The translations under genes and the position numbers were made by a program. A stretch of DNA of 64,000 nucleotides from Pyricularia pennisetigena (lineage: Eukaryota > Ascomycota > Sordariomycetes > Magnaporthales > Pyriculariaceae). The notes under the pieces are model-generated. The model was not told where the DNA came from. It did no database searches and worked only from the letters and a program-made list of their open reading frames with translations. Of this stretch, positions 11,315-20,393 are shown one piece after another (position 1 is the first letter of the stretch; every line of letters starts with the position of its first letter). Location of the stretch: NCBI RefSeq assembly GCF_004337985.1, contig NC_043744.1, positions 3,136,408 through 3,200,407 on the forward strand, in the 5' to 3' direction.

Positions 11315-12776
11315 ATGGCCAGCACACATTCAAGGGTTTTGGTAATCGGCGGTGGCATCGCAGGCTGCGTTGCAGCATGCCTGCTGAAGCAAAAAGGGTA
11401 TGAGCCCATCATCTTCGAAAAAGCCTCCAGACAAGGCGACGTGGGCGCGTCAATGTTGATTTGCCCAAATGGGTCAAAGGTGCTGAGAAAGATGGGCGGA
11501 GGTGTGGTTGAAAAGCTTCGAGAAACTGCGCCAGGGATCGTGGAGCTCTGTGATCACACAGCAGCGGGCGAGATTCTCGGCGAAGTCTCACCCGTCCCGG
11601 CAGACTGGGGCAGGCGGTATGGATACCCTGCCATTGGCGTCAAGAGGACATTGTTTGCCAAATGGGTTTTGGATGCTGCCATCGACCAAGGCATCGAGGT
11701 ACGAGCTGGATGGGCCCTGGAAAGAATCGAACAAGACGACACTTCTGTGACGGCCTTCTTCAACGACGGACGATCTGAGAAGGGCGAGTTTCTCGTTGGC
11801 TGCGATGGCCTCAAATCCAAGACTAGGAGATGGCTTCTGGCCAGTAAAGGCCTGGAGGACGGACAACCCAGCTTTACAGGTCTGGCGCAGGTGAGTGTTG
11901 GCCGACTGTTTTTTTTTTTTTTTCTTCTTCTTCTCCTCCTCCTCCTTCTCATCAAATCGCCGTGTCAGCGGGATATGACTTGCAATGACTGACCTTGACC
12001 AAGATTAGTGGTATTTCACCCACACCAGTCCAGTGGCTTGATCGGCCGGGATTGCGCAACTGGTATGGTGCCAGCCTTCACTTGGTCTGTTATCCCATCA
12101 CCATGGAGCACTCATCCTGGGGCCTCACTCGTAACGACTCGACAGCTGAAGAGGCGTCGTGGGGCTTGTTTGACCAAGAACGTAGAGACAGGACCAGGGT
12201 AGAGCTAGAAGAGACCCTACGCGACCTCTCATGGGACCCTGTTGTAGCCCAAATGGTCGGCAAGGCACAACGGTTGATCAAATATGGAATTTACGACCGG
12301 CCAGAGCTCAAGCCGAGCGACTGGTACTTGGATCGGTGCGTGTTGATGGGTGATGCGGTGCACCCCACCGCTGTTCACCTGGGACAGGGTGCAAACCAGG
12401 CTCTGTAAGTCCATACATGTCGCTGGGGGTCGTTGGTTGAATTTTTTAATAAAGAATATCAGCTGACCGCTTCGCCCACTGATGTTAACTGCAACTGAAT
12501 ACCAGCGAGGACTGTTTCTATCTGACGGCCGAACTACCAGACTGCGATCCAGCAGCTGGGATACCGACTGAAAAGTTGACACAAGCGTTTGGAAAATATG
12601 CCGAGATGCGACAGCCACGCACGTCGGCCCTGGTAGAAGCGGCGCGGAGGCAAGGGGAACTCAGGGTTTCGCCGCCGGAAAAATGTGCCGAGCGAAACGC
12701 GCTGATTGCAAAACTTATGACGGACCGCGCAGGGCTCGAGGCGACATTTGACTCTCGCTTTGCGATGCCGATTTGA
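11315..12776 (+). CDS. FAD-dependent monooxygenase (salicylate-hydroxylase-like), cluster tailoring enzyme
   Basis: Likely hydroxylates or epoxidises the polyketide product using FAD and NAD(P)H. Exons are 11315-11890, 12004-12404 and 12506-12776 (415 aa). Intron 1 ends at an unusual AAG acceptor; intron 2 is GTAAGT...CCAG. All three group A flavoprotein monooxygenase motifs are present: the dinucleotide fold GGGIAGC near residues 12-18, the DG motif VGCDGLKS (D164), and the GD motif VLMGDAVHP (D309) followed by GQGANQALED. The usual Ala of GADG is Cys here. Its place beside the PKS and trans-ER suggests the same pathway. Intron 1 carries a T/C tract. Substrate unknown. Confidence 0.9.
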
Positions 12777-13402
12777 TCGATATGTGTGGTCGTTTAAACC
12801 TGTCTAGACCTAGGTATTGTCGATAATGGATACCTGCGCCCAAAAAAAAGAAAAAAAAAGGGTCTGTCTTGCATTCCTTGCCTCCCCAACTTCGTATTTA
12901 CTTTGGTACTTCTATTGATGAGTAAGAACAGAAGCTTCGGCTGTCACGTCAACTCCCGGCAAGTTTCCACTTTGAAGGGACGAAATTAGGGGAAAGTAAG
13001 CTCGTGTTTGGAATGGGCTGTCATTTATACTTGGCATTTTGGGATCATTGGTTCGCTTGGCAACTGCTGCCTGTCGAACCAAGTGGCCAAGAAAAAGTCG
13101 TATTGGCCGCGTTGAATTAAGCTAACCTACATGGGTCTGGCCCCAGTAAAACTGGATCCACTCTCCTTACATACAGCCTTACCGGACTGGTGTCTGTGGA
13201 TGGGAGGCCAGGCCAGTCCAGGGGTCGTCGATTCTAGAGGGATGCTTTAAATCACAATGTGCGCAAGCTGAAATTGCCAACCATGTTATTGCTTGCTTCC
13301 TCTTTCCCGGTGTGCGTGCCCCCATTCGCGGCTTTTGGTAGTTGTCGGGTTTTGCATCTTTTATAAAATAAAATATAAAAAAAATAAAAAAAAAGTCTCA
13401 CG
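12777..13402. other. Intergenic region
   Basis: No gene is visible. It contains A-rich tracts near 12841-12860 and an A/T-rich stretch (13362-13396) just before the next start codon. It probably marks the right border of the polyketide cluster; that is inference from gene content. Confidence 0.5.
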
Positions 13403-14716
13403 ATGACCTCAACCGTTGAGAAAACACCCACAGAGGTGACATCGGCAGCCGTGACGGCATCGCCCGGTCAGGCAGTGCATCCGGAGATTGCTGCCGCAGC
13501 GCAACCCGTCGAGGCAGTCACCGAGAAACCTCAACCCACTGTCGCCAGCCAAGCCGCGCCCAATGACGCTGCGCCTGCTGCTACCAGTACAGAACAGACT
13601 CCCTCCTCCGCGGCCTCACCCGAAACACAGCCTGTGGCAACTGGTGGAGCGACAGTACAGGATACGGAACAGACAGCTTCGTTCCCTCAGCGCTTGAAGG
13701 ATGAGGATAGGCATTGGGCGTGGAAAGTTGCCTTCAGGGCTCTGCAATGCATTGTATGCCTGGTCGGCATAGGCTGTTGTGCGTGGATCATTGCAGCCAC
13801 CATCCGCCTCAAAGGCGATAGTTACTTTGGCGTAAATTTCAGCACCGACCAATACATGGCAAACATTGCCATTTCGTTGGTAAGTGCGCCCGTGCCCCTG
13901 GTGCTAGCCAACAGCTCAGCATTGTATAGGTACTCGAACTGACCAAATCACGTACAGTTTGTCTTCTCCATCCTGTGGGGAATAATCGACCTCTTGGTTC
14001 GACTCTGCCGCAAACCACCTCGGCCAATCCACCCGGCTGTCACGCTGAGCATCGATCTCTGCTTCTGGCTCACCTTCATAATCCCGATCCTCGCCTCTGT
14101 TATTGCCTACGCTGAGATAGACTATCTCGGCAGCCAATTGGTGATAAGAGATCCCACCAGCGACAGTCGCAATAGCTACCGGGGCGAGTACCGCCTGAAC
14201 CAGACGACTGACACGTGGATCTACAACATTACATATATCGAAAGAGCCGATCGGGAGTACAACTACACGTCGAGGACGTGGTACTACCCCAAGACAGACC
14301 CCTCCACCATCATCCGTGACTGCTCCAGCTATTACAGCTCGTGCGCCGAGCAGGACGAGATGGTCAATGCTCTGTGGAAACAGAAGCCGACGCGCATCGC
14401 TGTCCTCTTCACCGTCATTGCCATGCTCGCTCTTGTCACTTTGTGCCATTTCCAGCTCTTCGTGTGGGCCTGCGTGGACACGCACAAGTGGCGCATGAAC
14501 AAGAAGCAGGCGGAGCTCACAAAGTCGATTGAGGGGATGCTGGCTACCGGACAACTGGTACTCTCCCCCGTGCCCGGCAATGGCCAGCTCGTGTTGCGGC
14601 CATCAGCGGCATATTTGCCCACTCAGGTCTACCTACCTGCTCAGGCATTTCCTCCAGCAATGCAGCAAGCTCCGCCTGCTACAGCGCAGCAATGGCAGGG
14701 GGTGAGATATGCTTAG
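13403..14716 (+). CDS. Four-helix membrane protein with long Ala/Thr/Pro-rich N-terminus, function unknown
   Basis: Exon 1 is 13403-13879, the intron 13880-13957 (GTAAGT...ACAG) and exon 2 13958-14716, giving 411 aa. Residues 1-90 are low-complexity Ala, Thr, Pro and Gln and probably cytosolic. Four hydrophobic segments follow: CIVCLVGIGCCAWIIAAT, FVFSILWGIIDLLV, LCFWLTFIIPILASVIAY and VLFTVIAMLALVTLCHFQLF. Between helices 3 and 4 lies a polar loop of about 100 residues with several N-glycosylation sequons (NQT, NIT, NYT) and two cysteines, so it probably faces outward. The C-terminus is Pro/Gln-rich. The layout resembles MARVEL-type fungal membrane proteins, but I do not recognise a family. 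It lies next to the metabolite cluster, without evidence of belonging to it. Confidence 0.82.
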
Positions 14717-14924
14717 GGATATGTCTCAAACTCGAATAAAAACCATTTTTTCTGTATGAGCAGTCTGGTAGATAGTAGGAAATCGGACCTAATCAATCAT
14801 CAAGGGTACCGCCTGTGCGAATGCGCAAAGACCCAAAAAGGATTGCGACCCACGAGCCAGCCCAGCCGGCTCTTTCTGCGCAGCCGCTTCATCTCCCTAC
14901 GTGCAGATAGGAGTACCCAATCAA

Positions 14925-15293
14925 TCATATACTGCACACGCCCAGGCCGCAGCTCAGCCCGCCCACAGGGCTTTTCTGATCAAGGCAGCATATGGTCCCG
15001 CCGCCGCAAAAACACGACGCCTCCACCAACGCAGCGTTCTTTGCGGATGCAATCCTGCCGATCCACTTGGTGAAGAATTGCCCCCTATCCGAGTGGATAT
15101 CCTGTGTGTCTACGGGCTTGATCTGGTCGACTGCCTCCCTCGACGGTTCAGGCGACAATAGCGACGGGTCTTGTATGGTGAGTCCTGGGCTCCTTTTGGT
15201 ACCCGATAGGCTTTGCCCTGGCCAGGTTGTGGGTGCCGACAGGATCGTGTGGGCAAAAAGGGCAAACAATATTTGGAAGATGAGGAGCTTCAT
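14925..15293 (-). CDS. Small secreted cysteine-rich protein (effector-like candidate)
   Basis: A single exon of 122 aa. Residues 1-20 form a signal peptide (MKLLIFQILFALFAHTILSA). A Lys-Arg pair at 33-34 (GTKR) could be a Kex2 processing site. The last 29 residues hold all six cysteines, at 94, 96, 102, 103, 115 and 120 (CFC, ICC, SC, VC), in a glycine-rich context. This suggests a compact disulfide-bonded domain released from a pro-region. The start is the ATG at 15293, directly ahead of the hydrophobic segment. No family is recognised. The reading frame is short and unsupported by splicing, so it could be fortuitous, but signal peptide plus clustered cysteines argue for a real gene. Confidence 0.6.
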   Translation of the reverse strand: MKLLIFQILFALFAHTILSAPTTWPGQSLSGTKRSPGLTIQDPSLLSPEPSREAVDQIKPVDTQDIHSDRGQFFTKWIGRIASAKNAALVEASCFCGGGTICCLDQKSPVGGLSCGLGVCSI

Positions 15294-16098
15294 AGTAAAG
15301 TGATTGTTGCGGTTTGAGTTGGGCTGGTGGTCCGGTAATTGCGCTTGCCGTTTAGGATTGTACTGCTGAAGCGTTTTGTCGGTTTCTGTAGTCTTATCGC
15401 AGATATAGGCGGGACGGAAATCGTATTAATGTTTGTACAATAGCAATATATTATGGTGGATGTCCTCGACTAATCGTAGACGAGTGGACTTCTTAAAGGT
15501 TGATAATACGAGTCATAAAACGACTGTATACACTCTTAAATCTCTACAAGTTATTGAACCCTCCAGTCTAGCCGAGGTGTAAGACGCGGCAGTGTTTGCG
15601 CAGCCTGGGGGAAAATATGTAGGGGCAAAAACGTGCGCAGCAGTTGCATGGCTTGGTTTGCTGCAATGAAAAAAAAAAAAGAAGCCTAGTGTCAATGACA
15701 CTTTTACCCACAGCATTAAAGGTAAAGTGAACTCTTCAACTTCATCTGCGCTTTAGCATAGTCGGTAACTAAGAATCTTGGAGCTCGATTACTACCTTGG
15801 ACTACAGTAGAATTATACTCTCGTTTGAAGACACCCGTTTGAAGACACCGCCATATTCTCACATATGAGTTCAATCGTCTTGAGTAAGGTTGTGGGAGGT
15901 ATGTTCCTAATTATAGTAAACGAATTGTGCATGCCCGATCGCCGAAGTTATGCGGACAGACGACTAACCTAGCAAGTTAGTTGTTGGGCCCTGCATTGCC
16001 TGTCAAGAAGACCCACGAAGCTTTATTTTCACTGTCCATGTAATTTGAATTGCAATGCATGCAGCGAATAAATCCGGGTGACAAAGCATGACACTGGA

Positions 16099-16140
<42 letters not shown>

Positions 16141-16586
16141 GTTAGTCACCTGCAGACTACATGTACAGTGGAAAGAATAAGAAGGTTCACCGAGTCAAAT
16201 TCAGTCATACGCTTGGCAGGCTTTTAGTCTCCCATTTTCCATCTTACACATACTATTCCGCCTGGGTCACGTGAATGCTCTGTCGGCTTTTATCGGAGTT
16301 AATCAGCATTCATCATCAATTCCAACATCTTCTGTGACAGTCTTGAACGAACGCACTGGAAAGCTTTGACCAAGCAGCTGGAAGCTTGTCGACCACTCAT
16401 CAACGTCACGCCTCCACCTCCGACCACTCCGAATTTTGCCATCAGACTCGATCATAACATTTCAACACCTCTACCATCGAGAAAACCACCACGGCTTTTA
16501 AAACAGTCAACAGTCATTTGAAGAATTTCGCGACCAATACAACAAGCACTCGCATTGAAAGACAACCATCCTAGAACGCAGCGACA
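15294..16586. other. Intergenic region with long T tract
   Basis: No gene supported. A run of about 35 T lies at 16104-16138. Bases 16300-16586 are the promoter and leader of the next gene. An open frame on the minus strand at 15513-15716 seems an artefact of another T tract. Confidence 0.5.
16104..16138. repeat. Long poly-T tract
   Basis: About 35 consecutive T in the intergenic region upstream of the Bax-inhibitor family gene. Length is prone to sequencing error. Confidence 0.9.
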
Positions 16587-17667
16587 ATGTCGTTCACCAT
16601 CTCGATCCGTCAGGGTCCAGCTCGTCTGGCTCATCTCATCAAGAGCACCAGCGCAAAGCCTACTACCCTCCGCTCTTTCCACCAGTCTGCTCCTAAGAGC
16701 ACCTTTTTCACTTCAAAAACAGCAACATGGCGCCCGACGACGTCCTCGAGCATTCTCACCCGCGCCTCCAGCCGAGCTTACCACCAGCACGCCCCGCATG
16801 CTCCGGTGGACAACTCGACGCTGATGCGCAAGCTGCTCGTCGGCGGTGCCATCTTTGGAGGAACCCTCGTCGCCACCAACCTGGTATTCAACCGTGAGAC
16901 CCGTGAGGATGGCGGCATGCCTCCGTATGAGCGCTCGTACCTCAACGACACCTTTTTGCACACCGGTCTAGGCGTCGGCATCATCGGCTTGACGGCCAGG
17001 CAGATGATCAAGACTGGATTCGTCTATCGCTTGATGGTCACCAATCCTTGGGTGTTTGCCATTGGTGGTCTGGGTCTCAGCTTTGCTACCATGATCGGCG
17101 CCAGGTCGATTGATCCTGACAAGTGAGTGACTTGCGACCTTGACTGCACAAAAAGCATCTCTGACATCATACATCTGCAGCTACGTCCCCAAGTACGCCC
17201 TGTGGACGGCCTTCAACGCGACGCAAGCCGCCTTCGTCGCTCCTCTTCTCGCCTTCGTTCCGGGCCCTCTCATCGCCCGCGCCGGTCTCTACACCATCGC
17301 CATGATGGGCTCCATCTCGTTTGTCGGCGCGACTGCCAAGCAGGAAAAGTACCTCTACATTGGTGGTCCCCTCTTGGCCGGTGCTGCCATCGTTGCCGTC
17401 TCGGGCCTTGCTCCTCTTGTCGTCCCCGTGACTGCCGTCAGGACGCTCGCCTTCACCGAGAACCTCTGGCTCTACGGTGGTCTTGCCGTCTTTGGCGGTT
17501 TTACGCTCTATGATGTCCAGAAGGTCTTGCACCACGCCCGCCTGGCTGAAAGGGGTCTGATCAAGAAGGACCCTATCTCTGAGAGCATCAGCCTGGAGCT
17601 CGACTTTCTCAACATCTTTATTCGCATGGTGCAGATCCTAATGATGCAGAACAACAGGCGAAAGTAA
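16587..17667 (+). CDS. Mitochondrial Bax-inhibitor-1 family membrane protein (GHITM/MICS1-like)
   Basis: Predicted inner-membrane protein of the Bax inhibitor-1/TMBIM family; GHITM/MICS1 relatives act in cristae organisation and ion handling. Exon 1 is 16587-17122, the intron 17123-17180 (GTGAGT...GCAG) and exon 2 17181-17667 (340 aa). The N-terminal 60-70 residues are rich in Arg, Ser, Thr and Ala without acids, typical of a mitochondrial presequence. Seven or so hydrophobic segments follow, beginning LLVGGAIFGGTLVATNLVF. The C-terminal signature includes GGFTLYDVQKVLHHARL and SISLELDFLNIFIRMVQIL, where the conserved YDVQ and LDFLNIF blocks are diagnostic. The start is the first ATG after a pyrimidine-rich leader and precedes the presequence. 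Confident of family, less of exact role in fungi. Confidence 0.92.
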
Positions 17668-17946
17668 GCGGAAGTTGAAGACAATGTATTTTTCTTTTGT
17701 TCTCATGTAATAAAAGTTTTGCGCTTTTTTTTGGAGGGCGATTGTACTACCTAACTCTCTGCTCAAAAATTGGCATTTTAGCAGCCCGTACATAAACTGG
17801 TGTTGAGGCGTTGGATTCCGTAGTGTATAATACCAGGGAAAAATTGTTCCATAAACTACCCTAAAAAAAACTTTACATTTTCCGCCGAGAATCAAAAGCT
17901 ACAATCTAGATAATTTCGCTTCTCCGTCCGCCGAGCAGTCGTGCAG

Positions 17947-18585
17947 TCATTTGAGCTCGGGGAAATCCCTCAGGTGATGGCTGGCGCACTGGTACCCAGA
18001 CGGGTTCTTGTGGAGGTACAACTGGTGGTAGTCCTCGGCGTCCCACCACTGACCAGCAGGCAACAGCTCCGTGACTATCTTGCCCTTCCACCACTGCTCG
18101 TTCGCCTTTTGCGTCACCTCCCTCGCGATCTTCTCCTGCTCGGCGTTGTGGTAGAACACGGCGCTGCGGTACTGCGTGCCTCTGTCGTTGCCCTGCTGGT
18201 TGGGCGTCGTCGGGTCGTGCGTCTTGTAGAAGAACTCGACCAGCTGCCGGTAGCTGATGCGGCTCGGGTCGAAGACGACCTGCGTCGCCTCGGCGTGCCC
18301 GGTCGCGCCCGAGCACACGGCCCGGTACGACGGGTTCTGCGCCTCGCCGCCAATGTAGCCCACGCGCGCGTCGTACAGGCCCTTGTTCTCAAAGTGCTTG
18401 CGGAAGATGTGCTCCACGCCCCAGAAGCACCCGGCCGCAAACGTGGCCCGCTGCGCGCCCTCGGGGATCGTCGCGGCCGCCGCCGCCCCGCCGCCGCCGG
18501 ATGTGGCCTCGGACACGGAGAGCATGGTCGATGTGGTAAATGGTCGCGTCAGGCGGGCGATGAAGGCCGGGGTCGTGAATACCAT
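17947..18585 (-). CDS. msrA: Peptide methionine-(S)-S-oxide reductase MsrA
   Basis: Repairs oxidised methionine by reducing the S-sulfoxide, with electrons from thioredoxin. Single exon, 212 aa. The catalytic motif is AAGCFWGVEH (C53), followed by the family blocks VGYIGGEAQNPSY, GATGHAEATQVVFDP, FFYKTHDPTTPNQQGND, GTQYRSAVFYHN and AEDYHQLYL. The first 20 residues (MVFTTPAFIARLTRPFTTST) look like a mitochondrial targeting sequence, and a second Met at 21 could give a cytosolic form. A Gly/Ala-rich spacer (about 30-38) precedes the domain. It is convergent with the mitochondrial Bax-inhibitor gene across about 280 bp. Confidence 0.96.
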   Translation of the reverse strand: MVFTTPAFIARLTRPFTTSTMLSVSEATSGGGGAAAAATIPEGAQRATFAAGCFWGVEHIFRKHFENKGLYDARVGYIGGEAQNPSYRAVCSGATGHAEATQVVFDPSRISYRQLVEFFYKTHDPTTPNQQGNDRGTQYRSAVFYHNAEQEKIAREVTQKANEQWWKGKIVTELLPAGQWWDAEDYHQLYLHKNPSGYQCASHHLRDFPELK

Positions 18586-19703
18586 TGCGAGGATGACTGC
18601 GAGCGCCGCCGTCAGTATAGTCGCTGCCAGGGCTGGGGTTTGTTGGTGGGGGGAGGGTCTGGCTGGTGCGTTGGTTTCGTGCGCCGTTTTTGGTTGGTGG
18701 GGTAAATTAGGAGACGCTTGAAAGACTCGTGGGAGCTATTAGAGCCTGAAGCGTAAGAATGATTTGCAATGGATGTTGATGTAAAATGGTTGAGTTGCGA
18801 ACGGGTTACTGTATCGCGGCATTCGTGTGTGGAAACACGCAGAAAATGAATCTTTAAAACATACCCCCAACGCTTGGCCTATGTTCTCCAAATCTAAAAT
18901 CCAATCTAGGTCTAGTCTAGCCCGTCAGTGGCGATCTTTGGCTTGTAATCAGAGTTGGGCTCGGGATTCGCGGGGTTAACTGTTCCGTGCCAGCCGGGGA
19001 ATGCGAGCACTGACAAATTCGTTACAGCACGTCATCTGTGCACGCAAATCCATCCCTGCATTTTAAGGCGTGTTTACTGTTAACGATTCCAGCTGGGCTC
19101 GACCACGCGCAGGAGATGGCGCTGTATCTTCTTTTTGCTTTTCGGGGGTCTTGGCTTGGTTTAAAAAGAACCATGTCCAGAAACCCATTTTCCTACAACA
19201 TTAGAGTAAATAGCAAATAGGCTTTTTGTTTGAAATGCGAAATGCTGTGTAGAGGTGTTGGATTTGGTATCTCGAGCAGATTTACCGGGCATCGTGTCAA
19301 TCGCGGAAAAATTTACCACCGCACTAGAGTGCGTTGATATAACGGTTAAGGCACTTTCGAAAACAGAAAGAGAATCGACTATGAGCAGAAAATAAAACAT
19401 AGCCCGACATACTTCCGCCCGTCACCTTATGCCATTTGAAAATGAAAAAGTAGCGCAATTAAAGGAGTGAATACAGTCAAAAGAAAGTAACCGCAATTTA
19501 ATAAAACATGTAAAAAGGAGAAAATTCCACCACCCATATAACAAGCTTCTCTACTTACGCCGCCATCTGCAGTCTTGGAAGGATCAGAGAACATCCGCCA
19601 CCCAAACATATTTACTACACACCTTTCCCCGGTTCCTCATACCGTTCGTTTGCAGTCTACAGATGAAGTTGATCAAAAGGTAAAAGGAAATCACAAAAGA
19701 AAT
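18586..19703. other. Intergenic region between msrA and the tRNA
   Basis: No gene supported. It contains the MsrA promoter side (18586-18900) and sequence of ordinary composition; the short open frames on both strands lack domain or splice support. Confidence 0.45.
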
Positions 19704-19799
19704 TGCTCACTACCAGGGTCGAACTGGCGACCTTCGCATTACTTGATATGTGGATTAGACATATTAGTACGACGCTCTAACCAACTGAGCTAAGCGAGC
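19704..19799 (-). tRNA. tRNA-Ile (anticodon AAT) with a 22-nt intron
   Basis: Read on the minus strand, the seven-base acceptor strands GCTCGCT and AGTGAGC pair with one G-U, and the discriminator is A. The D arm is GCTC-loop-GAGC, the anticodon stem TCGTA/TGCGA, and the T arm GCCAG-TTCGACC-CTGGT. The spliced anticodon loop is CTAATAA, giving anticodon AAT (isoleucine). The intron (about 19740-19761) sits at the canonical position one base 3' of the anticodon. The mature length is 74 nt before CCA addition. A and B box sequences are intact, so it is probably functional. Confidence 0.87.
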
Positions 19800-20393
19800 T
19801 GAGCTGTTGTTGAAGAAGACGACATGAAATTGGTAATATGTACGTAAAGAACCTTCCCAGCTTGGCGATGTTCATCCAGGTGGGGCGGGAATTCATTGTA
19901 CAATCTGCCGAACCCTGCTGCAAGCACACCACCTCTCTCGCTGATTGCTGATTGGTAGATAGATCAAAACATGTTGCTGTTGGAACATTTGGATGGACTT
20001 TGCAAACTCTCTTCTCCAACGGCTGGTTTCACTATCATAGTTACTCCGTTCCCTTGATGATATAGAGATTAGGTTCCAGGGGATCGAGGTGACCGTTTGC
20101 TGATTGAAGGAGGACCATCTTCAGCATAATTCTGGCTCAATCAGATGGAGGGGCCTATGTATTAGCCCCTGCGATTGCGTGATGCTGTACTTTGGTCATA
20201 GATATTGCGAATGGGGTTGCCAAGAGTCAGCTTTGTGGATACTCCCGACACGAGGCGGCTTGAATCGGGAATTGAGGATCGTCATGCTGGATATCACGAT
20301 GGATGATGGATACTGTTGCAGTAGATAGATCTTGGCATCACATGACCAGATGAGCTTAGTCAGCGCTGTGCACACCATAAAAGCGCTGCCACG
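19800..20393. other. Intergenic region left of the AT-rich element
   Basis: No gene supported. Sequence of normal composition up to the first copy of the 26-bp direct repeat that borders the element at 20394. Confidence 0.4.

Noticed and set aside
15513..15716. Minus-strand frame starting with a hydrophobic Phe run, signal-peptide-like
   Set aside because: The hydrophobic core is produced by a T tract; the remainder has no protein-like features.
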